Part shown: positions 42,479 through 53,217 of the stretch, piece after piece | Layout of the letters: every line of letters starts with the position of its first letter | How positions within the stretch are numbered: position 1 is the stretch's first letter | DNA from: JAMXLO01 sp963794185 | GTDB taxonomy: Bacteria; Pseudomonadota; Alphaproteobacteria; Acetobacterales; Acetobacteraceae | Reading direction: 5' to 3' | Assembly (NCBI GenBank): GCA_963794185.1 | Contig: CAWCDM010000003.1 | Location: 124,001 to 188,000, forward strand | Length of the DNA stretch: 64,000 bases | The notes under the pieces: model-generated | The model's input: only the letters and a program-made list of their open reading frames with translations | The model's database searches: none | What the model was told of the DNA's origin: nothing | Translations under genes and position numbers: made by a program

Positions 42479-45400
42479 TCATTCGCTCCCAAATGCCCTG
42501 CGCGGCAGGCTGATCATGAACTCGGTGTAGGCGCCGACCTCGCTGTCCACCGTGATCGTACCGCCGTGCTGCTGCGTCACGACGTCGTAGCTGATCGACA
42601 GGCCGAGGCCGGTGCCCTCGCCCGTCGGCTTGGTGGTAAAGAACGGCTGAAACAGCTTGTCCTTGATCTCGGCGGGAATGCCGGTGCCGTTGTCCCGCAC
42701 CCGAATTTCCACCGTCCCGCCGCGCTCGCGGGTCGTGACTTTCAGCGTGGGCTCGAAGTCAGGTTCCGTACCGTTCCGTGCACGCTTGCTGGCGGCATAG
42801 AAGCCATTGCTGAACAGGTTCAGGAACACCCTGGTCATGTCCTGCGGGGCGAGTTCGATGGGCGCGACATCCTCGCCATAGTCGCGAACCAGCGTGATGT
42901 TGAAGCTCTGGTCCTGGGCGCGGGCACCGTGATAGGCGAGGTTCAGCGCCTCATCGACCAGCGTGTTGAGATCGACCGCCCGACGCTCGCCCGACGCGCC
43001 GCGCGAGTGTTCCAACATGCTCTTCACGATGCCGTCGGCGCGGCGGCCGTGCTCGGTGATCTTATGCAGATTGCTGGTCAGCATGCCGACGGACTCTTCG
43101 ACATCGGCACGCTGACCCTCATCGAGCGATCCGAGCGCCTTCGCGATGGTTTCCTGTAGTTCGGCCAACAATTCCACAGACAGGATAGCGAAGTTGTTGA
43201 CGAAATTTAGCGGGTTCTTGATTTCGTGCGCTATGCCGGCCGTGAGCTGGCCCAAGGACGCCATCTTCTCGGCCTGAATCAGGCTGGCCTGCGCGGCTTT
43301 CAGATCGCGATAGGCGGCTTCGATTGTGCGGCTCGCTTCCTCCGCCGCATCGCGGGCGGCGCGGATCTCGGCCTCGTTGCGCTTGCGGTCGGTGATGTCG
43401 GCGTAGATCAGCACGAAGCCGCCGCCGGGCACGGGATTCTGGCGGACTTCGATGATCTGCCCGTTGGGTCGGGTACGCTCGGATACCGTCGACTGTCCAC
43501 GGGACGCCTGCAGACGTCGAATTTGGTCCTCCGCATCGGCATCGGGGCCGAACTCGCCGCGTTCGGTGAGATAGCGGATATAGTCCTCGAAGCCGCGGCG
43601 CTCGACCAGCGCCTCGTATGGCACATCGAGGATCTCCTGGAACTTGCGATTCCAGGCCACAAGGCGAGGCGTTTCGTCGAACATAGCGACACCGTCGCCC
43701 ATGTTCTCGAAAGTTATCCGAAGTTCTTCCTGGCGCTGGCGGATTTCGTCCAAGAGGCGAGCGTTCTCCATCGCGATCACTGCCTGGGCGGCGAAGTTCT
43801 GCACAAGTGCGATCTGCTTGTCGGAAAATGGGCGCACTTCCCGCCGGTAGATGACGAAGTGGCCGAGATACACATTGTCCTTGCGCAGCGGGACTGCGAG
43901 CAGGGTGCGGCCGCCGCCCAACTCGACAAGAGCGCGGCGGATGGGATCGCCAGATCGGTAGACCTGGTCGTCTGCAACATCTGCAACATGCACCATGGGA
44001 TCGCCACTCAGCAGACGATCGTGCGCGTTGCCCGGGCCGACCGGATGCGGCGTTCGCGTCAAGAACTCGGCAAACGCCGGCGGCACGCCACGCAGCGCGA
44101 CCACATGACCGTACTCCCCATCATAGGTCCAAAGGACGCCGAAAGCGGCGTCGCACAGACCCAGAGCCTTGTCGAGCATCGCATCGAACACCGGTGCGAG
44201 TTCACCCGGCGAGTTATTGATCACCTGCAGCACCTCGGCGGTCGCGGTCTGCTGCTCCAGCGCCTCGCGCTGCTCATTGATCAGCCGTGCGTTCTCCATC
44301 GCGATCACCGCCTGGGCGGCAAAATTCTGCAGCAAGGCGATTTGCTTGTCCGAGAAGGTACCAATCTCCTGGCGATAGATAGCAACCATTCCCACTGCAA
44401 CACCGTCCTTGAGAAGAGGCACGGCGACGACGGCGCGAATTCCGCCGAGTTCCACAAGGGCACGCGCGTAGGGGTGCCCGGCACGATATGTTTCGCCAGC
44501 CGTCACATCCGGAATCTGCACCGGGCCTCTGGTTTCGATGATGCGCGCCGGCATAGTTCCGGGCTGAATCTTGTCCATCGGGTATTTGTCATTGTATTGC
44601 TCGAACGCCGTGGTGACGCCTCGCAAAGCAGAGGTCACCGAATGGTCACCGTCAAACGTAAAGATGCCACCGATCGTTCCTCCGCACAGCCGCATCGCCT
44701 TTTCCAGCATCGCATCGAACACCGGCGCCAGATTGCCGGGCGAGGCGTTGATGACCTGCAACACCTCGGCGGTGGCGGTCTGTTGCTCGAGCGCCTCGCG
44801 CTGCTCGTTGATCAACCGCGCATTCTCCATCGCGATCACCGCCTGGGCGGCGAAGTTCTCCAGCAGCGCGATCTGCTTGTCCGTGAACGGCCGGACCTCC
44901 TGGCGGAAAATATTGATTGCGCCCAGCAAGGTCCGGTCCTTGCGCAGCGCGACCATGAGTTGACTGCGCGCGCCGCCCAGGTCGGCAACCGCTCTGCGCC
45001 CCAGATCACCCGACCGGTATGCGTCGTCGTCGGTGATATCCGCGATATGCACGACGCTCTCGCCCTGCACCATCCTGTAGAGGGCCAATCCGGGACGCGT
45101 CCGGATCGGTGCTCGAAGATAGTCTGCCAGGCCATCGCTGATGCCCCGCGCCGCCACGACATGGAAGTATTCGCCGTCGTACGAATTGAGGATGCCGAAC
45201 TCCGACTCGCAAAGACGTATGGCCTTCTCCAGCACCGTATCGAACACCGGCGCAAGGACGCCGGGCGAGGCGTTGATCACCTGCAGCACCTCGGCGGTCG
45301 CGATCTGCTGCTCCAGCGCCTCGCGCTGCTCGGTAATCAGCCGTGCGTTCTCCATCGCGATCACCGCCTGGGCGGCGAAGTTCTCCAACAGCGCAATCTG

Positions 45401-48400
45401 TTTGTCGGAGAATTGCCGCACCTCCTGGCGGTAGACCGAGATGATGCCCTGCACAGCGTCATCTTTGAGGAGCGGCACGGCGAGGATCGTGCGCACGCCG
45501 CCCAGGTCGACCATCGCGACGACGCCAGGGGCGCCGGCCTTGTAGGCCCCCTCCGCCATCACATCCAGGGTCTGGATCGGGCGTTTTGTTTCGATGAGCT
45601 GGATGAGCGCGCCACTGGCGGCCAAATTCGGCGGATTTTTTGCTCTGAATTCGGCGTAGGCGACCGGAACGCCGCGCTGGGCCGCGGAATGGAAACGCTC
45701 GCCGTCGTAGGTGTAGAGCGAGCCGAACGCGGCGCCGCACAGCCGCATCGCCTTCTCCAGCATCGCGTCGAACACCGGCGCCAGATCGCTGGGCGAGACA
45801 TTGATCACCTGCAGCACCTCGGCGGTCGCGGTCTGCTGCTCCAGCGCCTCGCGCTGTTCGGTGATCAGCCGCGCGTTCTCCATCGCGATCACCGCCTGCG
45901 CGGCAAAGTTCTCGAGCAGCGCGATCTCCTTCTCTGAGAAGAGACGGACTTCCGTGCGGAAGGCGCTGATACAGCCGAGCAGTGCGCCATCCTTGCGAAG
46001 CGGAACCCAAAGGCCCGTCCGGACGTTCGTGCTCTCGATAGTGCCCCGCGTCAGATCGTGGCCCGGATCGACAGCAGCCGCTTCGAAATCAGAGACGTGG
46101 ACCAGACGTTCGCCGCGTAGCAGCTCCTGCAGAAAATGATTTCGGACGGAACGGCTGGCGGACGAACGACTCGATCTGTTCGGGGTGTCCATGTGTCGCG
46201 GCTGCGCGGAAATTTTCGCCATCATAGATCAGCAATGAACCAATAACAGCGCCGCAGAGACTGTGCGCCTTTTCCAGGATCGCGTCGAACACCGGCGCAA
46301 GCTGACCCGGTGAGCTGTTGATGACCTGCAGCACCTCGGCGGTCGCGGTCTGCTGTTCCAGCGCTTCCTGCTGCTCGGTCAGCAGCCGTGTGTTCTCGAT
46401 CGCGATCACCGCCTGATCCGCGAAGGTGCTGACAAGCTCGATCTGACGATCGGTAAATGGCTCGACGCGTTGGCGGGCGAGCATGATGTTGCCAATCGTT
46501 TCGCCTTCGCGCAACAGAGGCACCCCAAGCGAAGTCCGCTGCTTGCCCAGAGTGATCGCGATCTCCCAATACCCCGGAACGGCGGCCACGTCGTGAACAT
46601 GCACGGGCCGGCCCTCGACCAAGGTTCGCTGTCCGACAGCTGCAGCCTTCGGGTCAATCGGAAATGCCCCGAGGGCTCTTGTATAGGCCTCGTATTCGGG
46701 TGGAAACCCAAAGTTCGCCACCAACCTGGCCGACTCGCCTTCACGCCGATAAATCGCCGCCTGATCGGCATCGCACAATCGCGCGGCTGTTTCGGCCACC
46801 GTATCGAGCACCGGCTGAAGATCGAAGGTCGAACGGCTGATGACCTTCAGCACGTCACTGGTCGCCGTCTGGTATGCGAGCGACTCCTGCAGATCGCCGG
46901 TGCGTTGGCGCAGCTCGCTTAGCAGCCGCGCGTTCTCCATCGCGATCACCGCCTGGGCGGCGAAGGTCTCCAGCAGCGCTATCTCCTTCTCCGCGAACAG
47001 CCGGACTTCCGGGCGGTTCACACTGATGAAGCCGAGCAAGGCACCGTCCTTGCGCAGCGGCAAGAACAGAACGGTACGCACATCCGAGTGCTGCACCAGT
47101 GCACGCAGGATCAGGTAGTCCGGGTTTATCTCGATCGCTCTGATATCCTCGATCTGATGGAAGCGTTCTCCGCGTATCAGCGCCCGGGTGTAGGCATTGG
47201 GCGGGGAGGGATGCTGCATCAGCGAGGCAACCTGATCGGGGAAGCCATGCGTCGCCAGCACATGGAAATACCCGTCTCGGTAGATCGTCAGGTTACCCAC
47301 GGTCGCACCGCACAGGCTGTGCGCCTTGTCGAGTATCGCGTCGAATACCGGAGTAAGGTCACCAGGGGAGGCGTTGATGACCCGCAGCACGTCGGCGGTC
47401 GCGGTCTGCTGCTCCAGCGCCTCGCGCTGCTCGGTGATAAGCCGCGCGTTCTCCATCGCGATCACCGCTTGCGCGGCGAAGTTTTCCAAAAGCGCAATCT
47501 GCTTGTCAGAGAATTGCCGCACCTCCTGGCGGTAGACCGAGATGATGCCCTGCACAGCGTCATCTTTGAGGAGCGGCACGGCGAGAATCGTGCGAACGCC
47601 GCCCAGGTCGACCATTGCGAGGGCGCCAACTCTGCCGGCCTTGTAGGCATCGTCCGCCATCATATCCAGCGTCTGGATTGGGCGTTTTGTTTCGATGAGT
47701 CGCATGAGCGCGGCACTGTCGGCGTAATTCGGCGGATTCTTTGCTCTGAATTCGGCGTAGGCGACTGGGACGCCACACTGAGCGACGGACTGGAAGCGCT
47801 CGCCGTCAAAGGTGTAGAGTGAGCCGAACGCGGCGTCGCACAGCCGCATCGCCTTTTCCAGCATCGCATCGAACACCGGCGCCAGGTCGCTGCGCGAGGC
47901 GTTGTCGAAGGCCGAGCGGCTGATGACCTTCAGCACCTCGCTCGTTGCGGTCTGGTATTCCAGCAACTCCTGCAGGTCGCGCGTACGCGTCTGCAATGCG
48001 CGAAATGTCTCGGCGCTGCCGGTGGCGATCACCGCCTGCTCGGCGAAGGTTTTCAGCAAGGCAACCTGGCTGTCCGAGAAGCCGCCGGCCTCCGCGCTGG
48101 CAAGCACGACGGCGCCGATCGCGGCACCACCGCGCAGCAGCGGCAATGCGATCTGCGATTTGTGGCCAAGGTCGCGGACGGCCGGCATCAGTCCGGACTC
48201 GGCGTCCAGGTTGCGCACATGGACGATTTCCGCGTCCAAAATTGCCCGACAGGTGATGGAAGCGCGTGTCGGCGCCATCGGGAACAAGTGCCTGTAGGTG
48301 TCCAGTGCAGCGGGCCTGCCGAAGGTTTCCGTCCCCACGATTGAACGCAGATGGACGAATTCGCCGTCGAATTGGAACACGGCCGCGGTCGGCGCGTTGC

Positions 48401-48626
48401 ACAGGTCCCTCGCGCGGCGAACAATGAGGTCGAACACCGGCTGCGCATCGCCCGGCGAAGCCGCCATCTCCCGCAGCACGTCGATGGTGGCGGACTGGTG
48501 CTCGATCCGCTCGCCATACGCGCTGTCGCGCGCGGCCAGCTCGGCGTTGCGTTCGTCGAGCTGCCGGCGCAGCGCCGCGATCGTGGCGTGCAGGTCGGCC
48601 GTCATGTCGTCCGGCGGCGCGGTCAT
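42479..48626 (-). pseudogene. Nine-GAF histidine kinase, one frameshift
   Basis: A cytoplasmic kinase of about 2048 residues when one base is removed. ATG 48626 has GGAGC eight bases upstream. Nine tandem GAF domains start near 48470, 47890, 47360, 46820, 46310, 45795, 45260, 44735 and 44205, linked by near-identical helices (QAVIAMENARLITEQREALE, then QQTATAEVLQVI). A PAS domain follows (near 43720), then HisKA with GIAHEIKNPLNF (His near 43227) and HATPase_c with RDNGTGIP and GEGTGLGLSIS. The break is in GAF5 at about 46140: an extra A in CCGAAATCATTT; removal gives RQPFRPNHFLQELLRGERL, matching its sibling domains. No receiver is attached. Ligands are unknown. Confidence 0.88.
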
Positions 48627-48816
48627 GCCGCTGCTCCGTCCAGGATCAAACGCCGCCCCCGCGCATTCTGCCTTGTGATCATGTCTCCCCCGCGGCCGTT
48701 CGGAACCGCACGGTGTCATGCTAAGGCCGCCCAGGGCGCGATCCAAACCTATTCGCCGCCGCCGCGGTCGCCGATTGCGATAGACAGGCCACCCCGATTT
48801 GGTCAACGTCGCTGCC

Positions 48817-50208
48817 GTGACCACATTCGACTTCATCGTCATCGGCAGCGGACCCGCCGGCCGCCGCGCCGCGATCCAGGCCGCCAAGCTCGGCCGCTCG
48901 GTGCTGGTGGTGGAGAAAGGCCACCGCGTCGGCGGGGTTTCGGTGCACACCGGCACCATCCCCTCGAAGACGCTGCGGGAGACCGTGCTGAACCTGACCG
49001 GCTGGCGCGAGCGCGGCTTCTACGGACGTGCCTACCGCGTGAAGAAGGACATCGCCGCCAAGGACCTGATGGCGCGTCTGCACATGACGCTCGACCACGA
49101 GGTGGACGTGCTCGAGCACCAGTTCGCCCGCAACGCCGTGCAGACGCATACCGGGACGGCGCGCTTTGTCGATGCCAACCGCGTCGAGGTGACCTCGGAG
49201 ATCGGCGATGTCAGGACGTTCGAGGGCGAGCGGTTCCTGATCGCCGTCGGCACCCGTCCGCACCGTCCCCCCGGCGTGGCGTTCAACGGCCGCAACATCT
49301 TCGACAGCGACGAGATCGTGGAGATCCCGCGCCTGCCGCGCAGCCTGACGGTGATCGGCGCCGGCGTCATCGGCGTGGAATACGCGACGATCTTCAGCGC
49401 GCTCGACGTGGCGGTGGCGCTGGTCGAGGCGCGGCCTGGCATGCTCGAGTTCATCGACCACGAGCTGATCGACGATTTCACCCACCAGTTGCGCGACCGC
49501 GGCGTGACGCTGCGGTTCGGCGCCAAGGTGGAGCGCATCGAGTTCGAGAACGACTGGCCGGTTACCATCCTCGAGGGCGGCCGCCGCGTGCGCTCCGAGA
49601 TGGTGCTCTACACCGCCGGGCGGGTCGGCGCGACCGACACGCTGAACCTTCCCGCCTGCGGCCTGACACCCGACGAGCGCGGCCGGCTCAAGGTCAATGG
49701 ACGGACATTCCAGACCGAGATCGACCACATCTACGCCGCGGGCGACGCGATCGGCTTCCCGAGCCTCGCATCCACCTCGATGGAGCAGGGCCGCATCGCG
49801 GCCTGCCACGCATTCGGCGCGCCGCCGCCGAATGCGCCGGAGTTCTTTCCCTACGGCATCTACTCGGTGCCGGAAATCTCCACCGTGGGGATGAGCGAGC
49901 AGGAGGTACGGGAGCGCAACATCCCCTACGAATGCGGCATCGCGCGCTTCCGCGAGACCTCGCGCGGCCACATCATGGGCCTGAACGCCGGCATGATGAA
50001 GATGATCTTCTCGCTCAAAACGCGGCACCTGCTGGGCGTGCATATCGTCGGCGAGGGCGCGACCGAATTGGTGCATATCGGCCAGGCCGTGCTGAACCTG
50101 CAGGGCACGCTGGACTATTTCATCGACAACACGTTCAATTACCCGACATTGGCGGAGGCGTACAAGATCGCCGCGCTCGATGCGTGGAACCGCATGGGTG
50201 TGGTGTAG
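48817..50208 (+). CDS. sthA: Soluble NAD(P)+ transhydrogenase (SthA-type)
   Basis: A flavoprotein of 463 residues that should exchange hydride between NADPH and NAD+. FAD motif FIVIGSGPAGRRAAIQAAKL (N-terminus), then VHTGTIPSKTLRET, which has the SthA-type TIPSKTLR and lacks the CxxxxC redox pair of lipoamide dehydrogenases. The NAD site is TVIGAGVIGVEYATIFSALD (about 177-196); the second FAD site is DHIYAAGDAIGFPSLASTSM; the C-terminal dimer motif is VHIVGEGATELVHIGQAVL. Start GTG 48817 gives the usual N-terminus; TTG 48799 is also open. It is divergent from the nine-GAF kinase and followed by a CACAGAG palindrome. Confidence 0.92.
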   Translation: MTTFDFIVIGSGPAGRRAAIQAAKLGRSVLVVEKGHRVGGVSVHTGTIPSKTLRETVLNLTGWRERGFYGRAYRVKKDIAAKDLMARLHMTLDHEVDVLEHQFARNAVQTHTGTARFVDANRVEVTSEIGDVRTFEGERFLIAVGTRPHRPPGVAFNGRNIFDSDEIVEIPRLPRSLTVIGAGVIGVEYATIFSALDVAVALVEARPGMLEFIDHELIDDFTHQLRDRGVTLRFGAKVERIEFENDWPVTILEGGRRVRSEMVLYTAGRVGATDTLNLPACGLTPDERGRLKVNGRTFQTEIDHIYAAGDAIGFPSLASTSMEQGRIAACHAFGAPPPNAPEFFPYGIYSVPEISTVGMSEQEVRERNIPYECGIARFRETSRGHIMGLNAGMMKMIFSLKTRHLLGVHIVGEGATELVHIGQAVLNLQGTLDYFIDNTFNYPTLAEAYKIAALDAWNRMGVV

Positions 50209-50334
50209 TGAAGAAGAGAATTCACCACAAAGACACAAAGCCACAGAGAAAATTGACTCGATGCGCTTCGCGCGAAGCGTACAAAAAGCCTTCTCAGTGT
50301 CTCTGTGCCTTTGTGGTGAACCTTCTTTTCAGAA
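50209..50334. repeat. Long palindromic repeat, CACAGAG family, copy 3
   Basis: Left arm GAATTCACCACAAAGACAC, then AAAGCCACAGAGAAAAT; centre CGATGCGCTTCGCGCGAAGC; right arm CTTCTCAGTGTCTCTGTGCC, then TTTGTGGTGAACC. It starts one base after the sthA stop and ends six bases before the ridA stop on the other strand, so it fills the gap between convergent genes. Same plan and centre as copies at 10563 and 27261. Confidence 0.88.
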
Positions 50335-50340
50335 CTTGCT

Positions 50341-50727
50341 TCAAGCCACCGCCTCAGCCTCGATCTCCACCAGGAAGCGTGGATCCGCCAGCCCGGCGAC
50401 GAACAGCAGCGTCGAACACGGCGCATGCCCGCCATACACCGCATCCCGCGCGGCACGGAACGAGGCAAGCAGCGACCGGTCGGTCAGGAACACCGTGGTC
50501 TTGACCAGATTGGTGACACTCATGTCGTTGGCTTCCAGCACCGCGCGGAGGTTGGCGAAGGCCTGTGTGATCTGGCCCTCGCCGGTGCTCGGCACCGAGC
50601 CGTCCGGCGCCACACCGACCTGGCCTGAAACGATCAGCCTCCGCTCCACACCCTGCAGCAGCATTCCATGCGTGTAGCCCGTCGGAGCACGCACAGCCGG
50701 CGGATTGCTCATTGTGACAGTCGCCAT
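50341..50727 (-). CDS. RidA/YjgF family protein
   Basis: A 128-residue trimeric RidA-fold protein. ATG 50727 has AAGGAGAA. Recognisable segments are RRLIVSGQVGVAPDGSVPST (about 28-47), QITQAFANLRAVLEANDMSV (about 52-71), KTTVFLTDRSLLASF and the C-terminal PRFLVEIEAEAVA. RidA proteins deaminate reactive enamine/imine intermediates; others act in catabolic steps. The Arg that binds the carboxylate in true RidA is normally in the final third; PRFLVEIEA has an Arg near there. It is last in a minus-strand operon (EcsC-like, MetX-like, RidA). Confidence 0.88.
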   Translation of the reverse strand: MATVTMSNPPAVRAPTGYTHGMLLQGVERRLIVSGQVGVAPDGSVPSTGEGQITQAFANLRAVLEANDMSVTNLVKTTVFLTDRSLLASFRAARDAVYGGHAPCSTLLFVAGLADPRFLVEIEAEAVA

Positions 50728-50746
50728 TTCCGTTCTCCTTGATCTG

Positions 50747-51775
50747 CTACCGCGCGAGCCAGTCCCGCACGGCGTGTTTGACGAAGCTGGCATCTTCCGG
50801 ATTGGGCACCGGGTTGCCGGCTCGATGGCCCCAGATGCTGGGGATAGGCTTGAGTTCGGCGTTGGCCAGAAACGGCAGTTCGGCGGCATTGTCGGCGACG
50901 CGGAAGTAGAGGTCCGTCTCGCCGGGCAGCAACAGAACACGCGCCCGGATCGCACGCAACGCGCGCTCCAGGTCGCCGCCATACAGCGAATTGGCGCTGA
51001 TGTCGGCCGCGTCCCACGTGCGGAGCTGCGCATACAGGTTGGCGGCGGGGCGCGCGGAAAACCGGTCCTCCCAGTCGGTGCGCAGGAACGTCTCGAGGTC
51101 CGGCGCGCCGAGATTGGGCTGCGGTCCCGCGGCGAGATGCAGATTGGCGCGATAGAAATCCTGGCTCAGCGCCCAGCCGGCATAGATGCGTCCGAAGGCG
51201 CGCTTCGCGGCTAGCGGCTCGGCGGAGAAGCGGCCATCGCCGATGTGTTCCGGCGCGGCCTCCAGCGTCGCCATCAGCCCGCGCAGGAACACCTGATTAT
51301 GCACGGCGGTTCGCGCGACGCCGCAGTTCACCACGATGCGGTCCACCGCCTCGGGGAACAGCGCGGCCCAGTGGTAGGCCTGCAGCGCGCCCATCGACCA
51401 GCCATAGACGCAGGCGACGCGTTCGATGCCGAACAGGTCGCGCAGCGCGCGGCGCTGGGTCTGCACGTTGTCGAAGATGGTGACCAGCGACGGATAGTCC
51501 GCGTTGTTCGACGGGCTGGACGAAAGCCCGTTGCCGAACATGTCGGCGATCACGATGAACCAGCGCGTCGGGTCGAGCACACCGTCCGGACCGATCAGCC
51601 ATTCGAGGTCCGGATGCTGCGCGCCGTAGCTGGTGGGATAGACGATGACGTTGTCGCGCGCGGGCGACAGCGTGCCGTGCGCCTTCCACGACAGCCGCGC
51701 CCCGCGCAGCACCGCGCCGGATTGCAGCGTCAGGTCGCCGGCATCGAACGTGCCCTGCTGCGTGCGCCAGTCCAT
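50747..51775 (-). CDS. Alpha/beta-hydrolase, homoserine O-acetyltransferase (MetX)-like
   Basis: A 342-residue alpha/beta-hydrolase of the MetX-like group. The nucleophile elbow is VYGWSMGALQAYHWA (Ser in GWSMG, about residue 126). The N-terminal LSWKAHGTLSPARDNVIVYP and IADMFGNGLSSSPSNN are MetX-like, and the C-terminal GHRAGNPVPNPEDASFVKHA gives the catalytic His. The true MetX signature before the nucleophile (GGSMGG) is replaced by GWSMGA, so a hydrolase or acyltransferase with another substrate is likely. Its first 46 bases overlap the end of the EcsC-like gene and RidA follows 19 bases after its stop: one operon. Confidence 0.85.
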   Translation of the reverse strand: MDWRTQQGTFDAGDLTLQSGAVLRGARLSWKAHGTLSPARDNVIVYPTSYGAQHPDLEWLIGPDGVLDPTRWFIVIADMFGNGLSSSPSNNADYPSLVTIFDNVQTQRRALRDLFGIERVACVYGWSMGALQAYHWAALFPEAVDRIVVNCGVARTAVHNQVFLRGLMATLEAAPEHIGDGRFSAEPLAAKRAFGRIYAGWALSQDFYRANLHLAAGPQPNLGAPDLETFLRTDWEDRFSARPAANLYAQLRTWDAADISANSLYGGDLERALRAIRARVLLLPGETDLYFRVADNAAELPFLANAELKPIPSIWGHRAGNPVPNPEDASFVKHAVRDWLAR

Positions 51776-52668
51776 CCCTGCCCCCCATCCCCGGAAGGCG
51801 CATGGTCCAGCATCCCGGCCTCGGCCTGCAAGAGCCGTGCGGGCGCGCGGCGCCGCGGGGCGCTACGCCGCGACCTGGCCGCCCGGAGCAGGCCGTCGAA
51901 GCACGCCCGCACGGCATCCGGATCATGCCGCCGCTCCAGTTCGCGCAGCGTGAAATGCACCCGCGCCATCCGCTGGTAGTAGTCCATGAACACATAGTTC
52001 AGCGTGCTGCTCGCCGCGGCGCCGATCAGCGGCACCGTCTGCGCGAGGTATTTTTGCGACAGCATCGCGCCGAACCGCGCGGCGATCTGGCGGATCAGCA
52101 GTGCGATCGATGCGTGGCTCAGGCTGCCGCGGATCGTCCACCAGGCGATGTCGATGTCTTCGTCGGCGATCTCCGGACCACCGAAGGCGAACACCTCGAT
52201 GCAGGCCTGCCTGGTTTCCGCCGATGCCAGGTCCTCGCCGTGCGCGCGAGCGATCTCGGCGATCGAACGCATCATCAGGCAGGTCGTGAACGGCAGGTCG
52301 GCCGCGATCCCTGGCGCACCGATGAAGCCGCTGGCGCCGCCTGTCGCCGCGGCGACCAGTCTGCTGGCCCTGCGCCGAGGCCGGCGGGCACTGGCGGCAT
52401 CGAGGCCGAGCGTGCCGACCCGATAGGCGTTGCGCAGCGCGCCTTCGACCAGCGCCTGATACCGCGCCTGCCAGTCGTCGCCGAGCAGATGCGGGCCGAA
52501 ATCGGCGAACCGCCTGCCGATGCCGTGGAGCCTGCCGCCCAACCACTCGCTGGCACGGATGACGATGCCGCGCGCGTCGAGCAGGATGCGGGCGGCCTCG
52601 GCGAGCCTGGCGCGGTCGGCATCGCTCAGACCGGCACAGGCGTTGTCTGTGGTATCGGGCGTGTCCAT
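51730..52668 (-). CDS. EcsC family protein
   Basis: A 312-residue protein of the EcsC family (function unclear; named from a Bacillus ABC-transporter operon). Typical blocks: ASEWLGGRLHGIGRRFADFG near residue 45, TGGASGFIGAPGIAADLPFT (about 118-137), LMMRSIAEIARAHGEDL, and QKYLAQTVPLIGAAASSTLN (about 218-237). ATG 52668. The last 40 residues are Arg/Ala-rich and overlap the next gene, so the natural C-terminus may be earlier or a small indel may have extended the frame. It is divergent from rlmH with a 24-base gap, so the promoters must overlap. Confidence 0.83.
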   Translation of the reverse strand: MDTPDTTDNACAGLSDADRARLAEAARILLDARGIVIRASEWLGGRLHGIGRRFADFGPHLLGDDWQARYQALVEGALRNAYRVGTLGLDAASARRPRRRASRLVAAATGGASGFIGAPGIAADLPFTTCLMMRSIAEIARAHGEDLASAETRQACIEVFAFGGPEIADEDIDIAWWTIRGSLSHASIALLIRQIAARFGAMLSQKYLAQTVPLIGAAASSTLNYVFMDYYQRMARVHFTLRELERRHDPDAVRACFDGLLRAARSRRSAPRRRAPARLLQAEAGMLDHAPSGDGGQGWTGARSRARSMPAT

Positions 52669-52692
52669 GGAGCCAATATAGGTGCTGCGCCC

Positions 52693-53154
52693 ATGCTGCG
52701 TCTGATCGCCGTGGGACGACTGCGCGACGGACCCGAGGCCGAACTGTTCGCCCGCTACAACGCGCGGCTGCGGCCGAAGTTTGCCGTCGCCGAGGTCCCC
52801 GAGGCGCGCGGCTCCGCAGCAGAGGTGAAGCGCCGCGAGGGTGCGGCGCTGCTGGCCGCCATGCCAAACGCCGCCTTCGTGGTGGCGCTCGATCCCGGCG
52901 GGGAAGCGCCGGACAGCGAGGGTCTGGCTCGCCTGCTGGAGCGCTGGCTGGCCGGGGGCCGGCCGGTCTGTTTCGTGATCGGTGGTGCGGAGGGCCTGGA
53001 CGGGCCGGTAATCGCCCGCGCCGACTATGTGCTGTCGTTCGGGCGGCTGACCTGGCCGCATTTCCTCGCGCGAGCGATGCTGGTCGAGCAGGTATACCGC
53101 GCCCGCTCGATCGCGGCGGGGCATCCATATCACCGGGCGGGCCGACCATCATAG
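52693..53154 (+). CDS. rlmH: 23S rRNA pseudouridine-1915 N3-methyltransferase RlmH
   Basis: A 153-residue SPOUT-class methyltransferase that modifies pseudouridine 1915 in helix 69 of 23S rRNA. Length and motifs fit: N-terminal MLRLIAVGRLRDGPEAELFA, AFVVALDPGGEAPDSEGLAR, the SAM-binding knot FVIGGAEGLDGPV (about 99-111), and the C-terminal LSFGRLTWPHFLARAMLVEQ with YRARSIAAGHPYHR. ATG 52693 follows a short leader shared with the divergent EcsC-like gene. It is complete and probably functional. Confidence 0.94.
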   Translation: MLRLIAVGRLRDGPEAELFARYNARLRPKFAVAEVPEARGSAAEVKRREGAALLAAMPNAAFVVALDPGGEAPDSEGLARLLERWLAGGRPVCFVIGGAEGLDGPVIARADYVLSFGRLTWPHFLARAMLVEQVYRARSIAAGHPYHRAGRPS

Positions 53155-53217
53155 CCAGGTCTGCGCAGCCCGAGTGGCAAGACGTGGCAGGGCTTCAGGT
53201 GTGGTCGAGCAATGCCC

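Noticed and set aside
43226..45937. 903-codon plus-strand frame opposite the nine-GAF kinase
   Set aside because: It mirrors the GAF repeats in antisense and keeps open because of high GC and biased codons. The minus strand carries all the conserved motifs.
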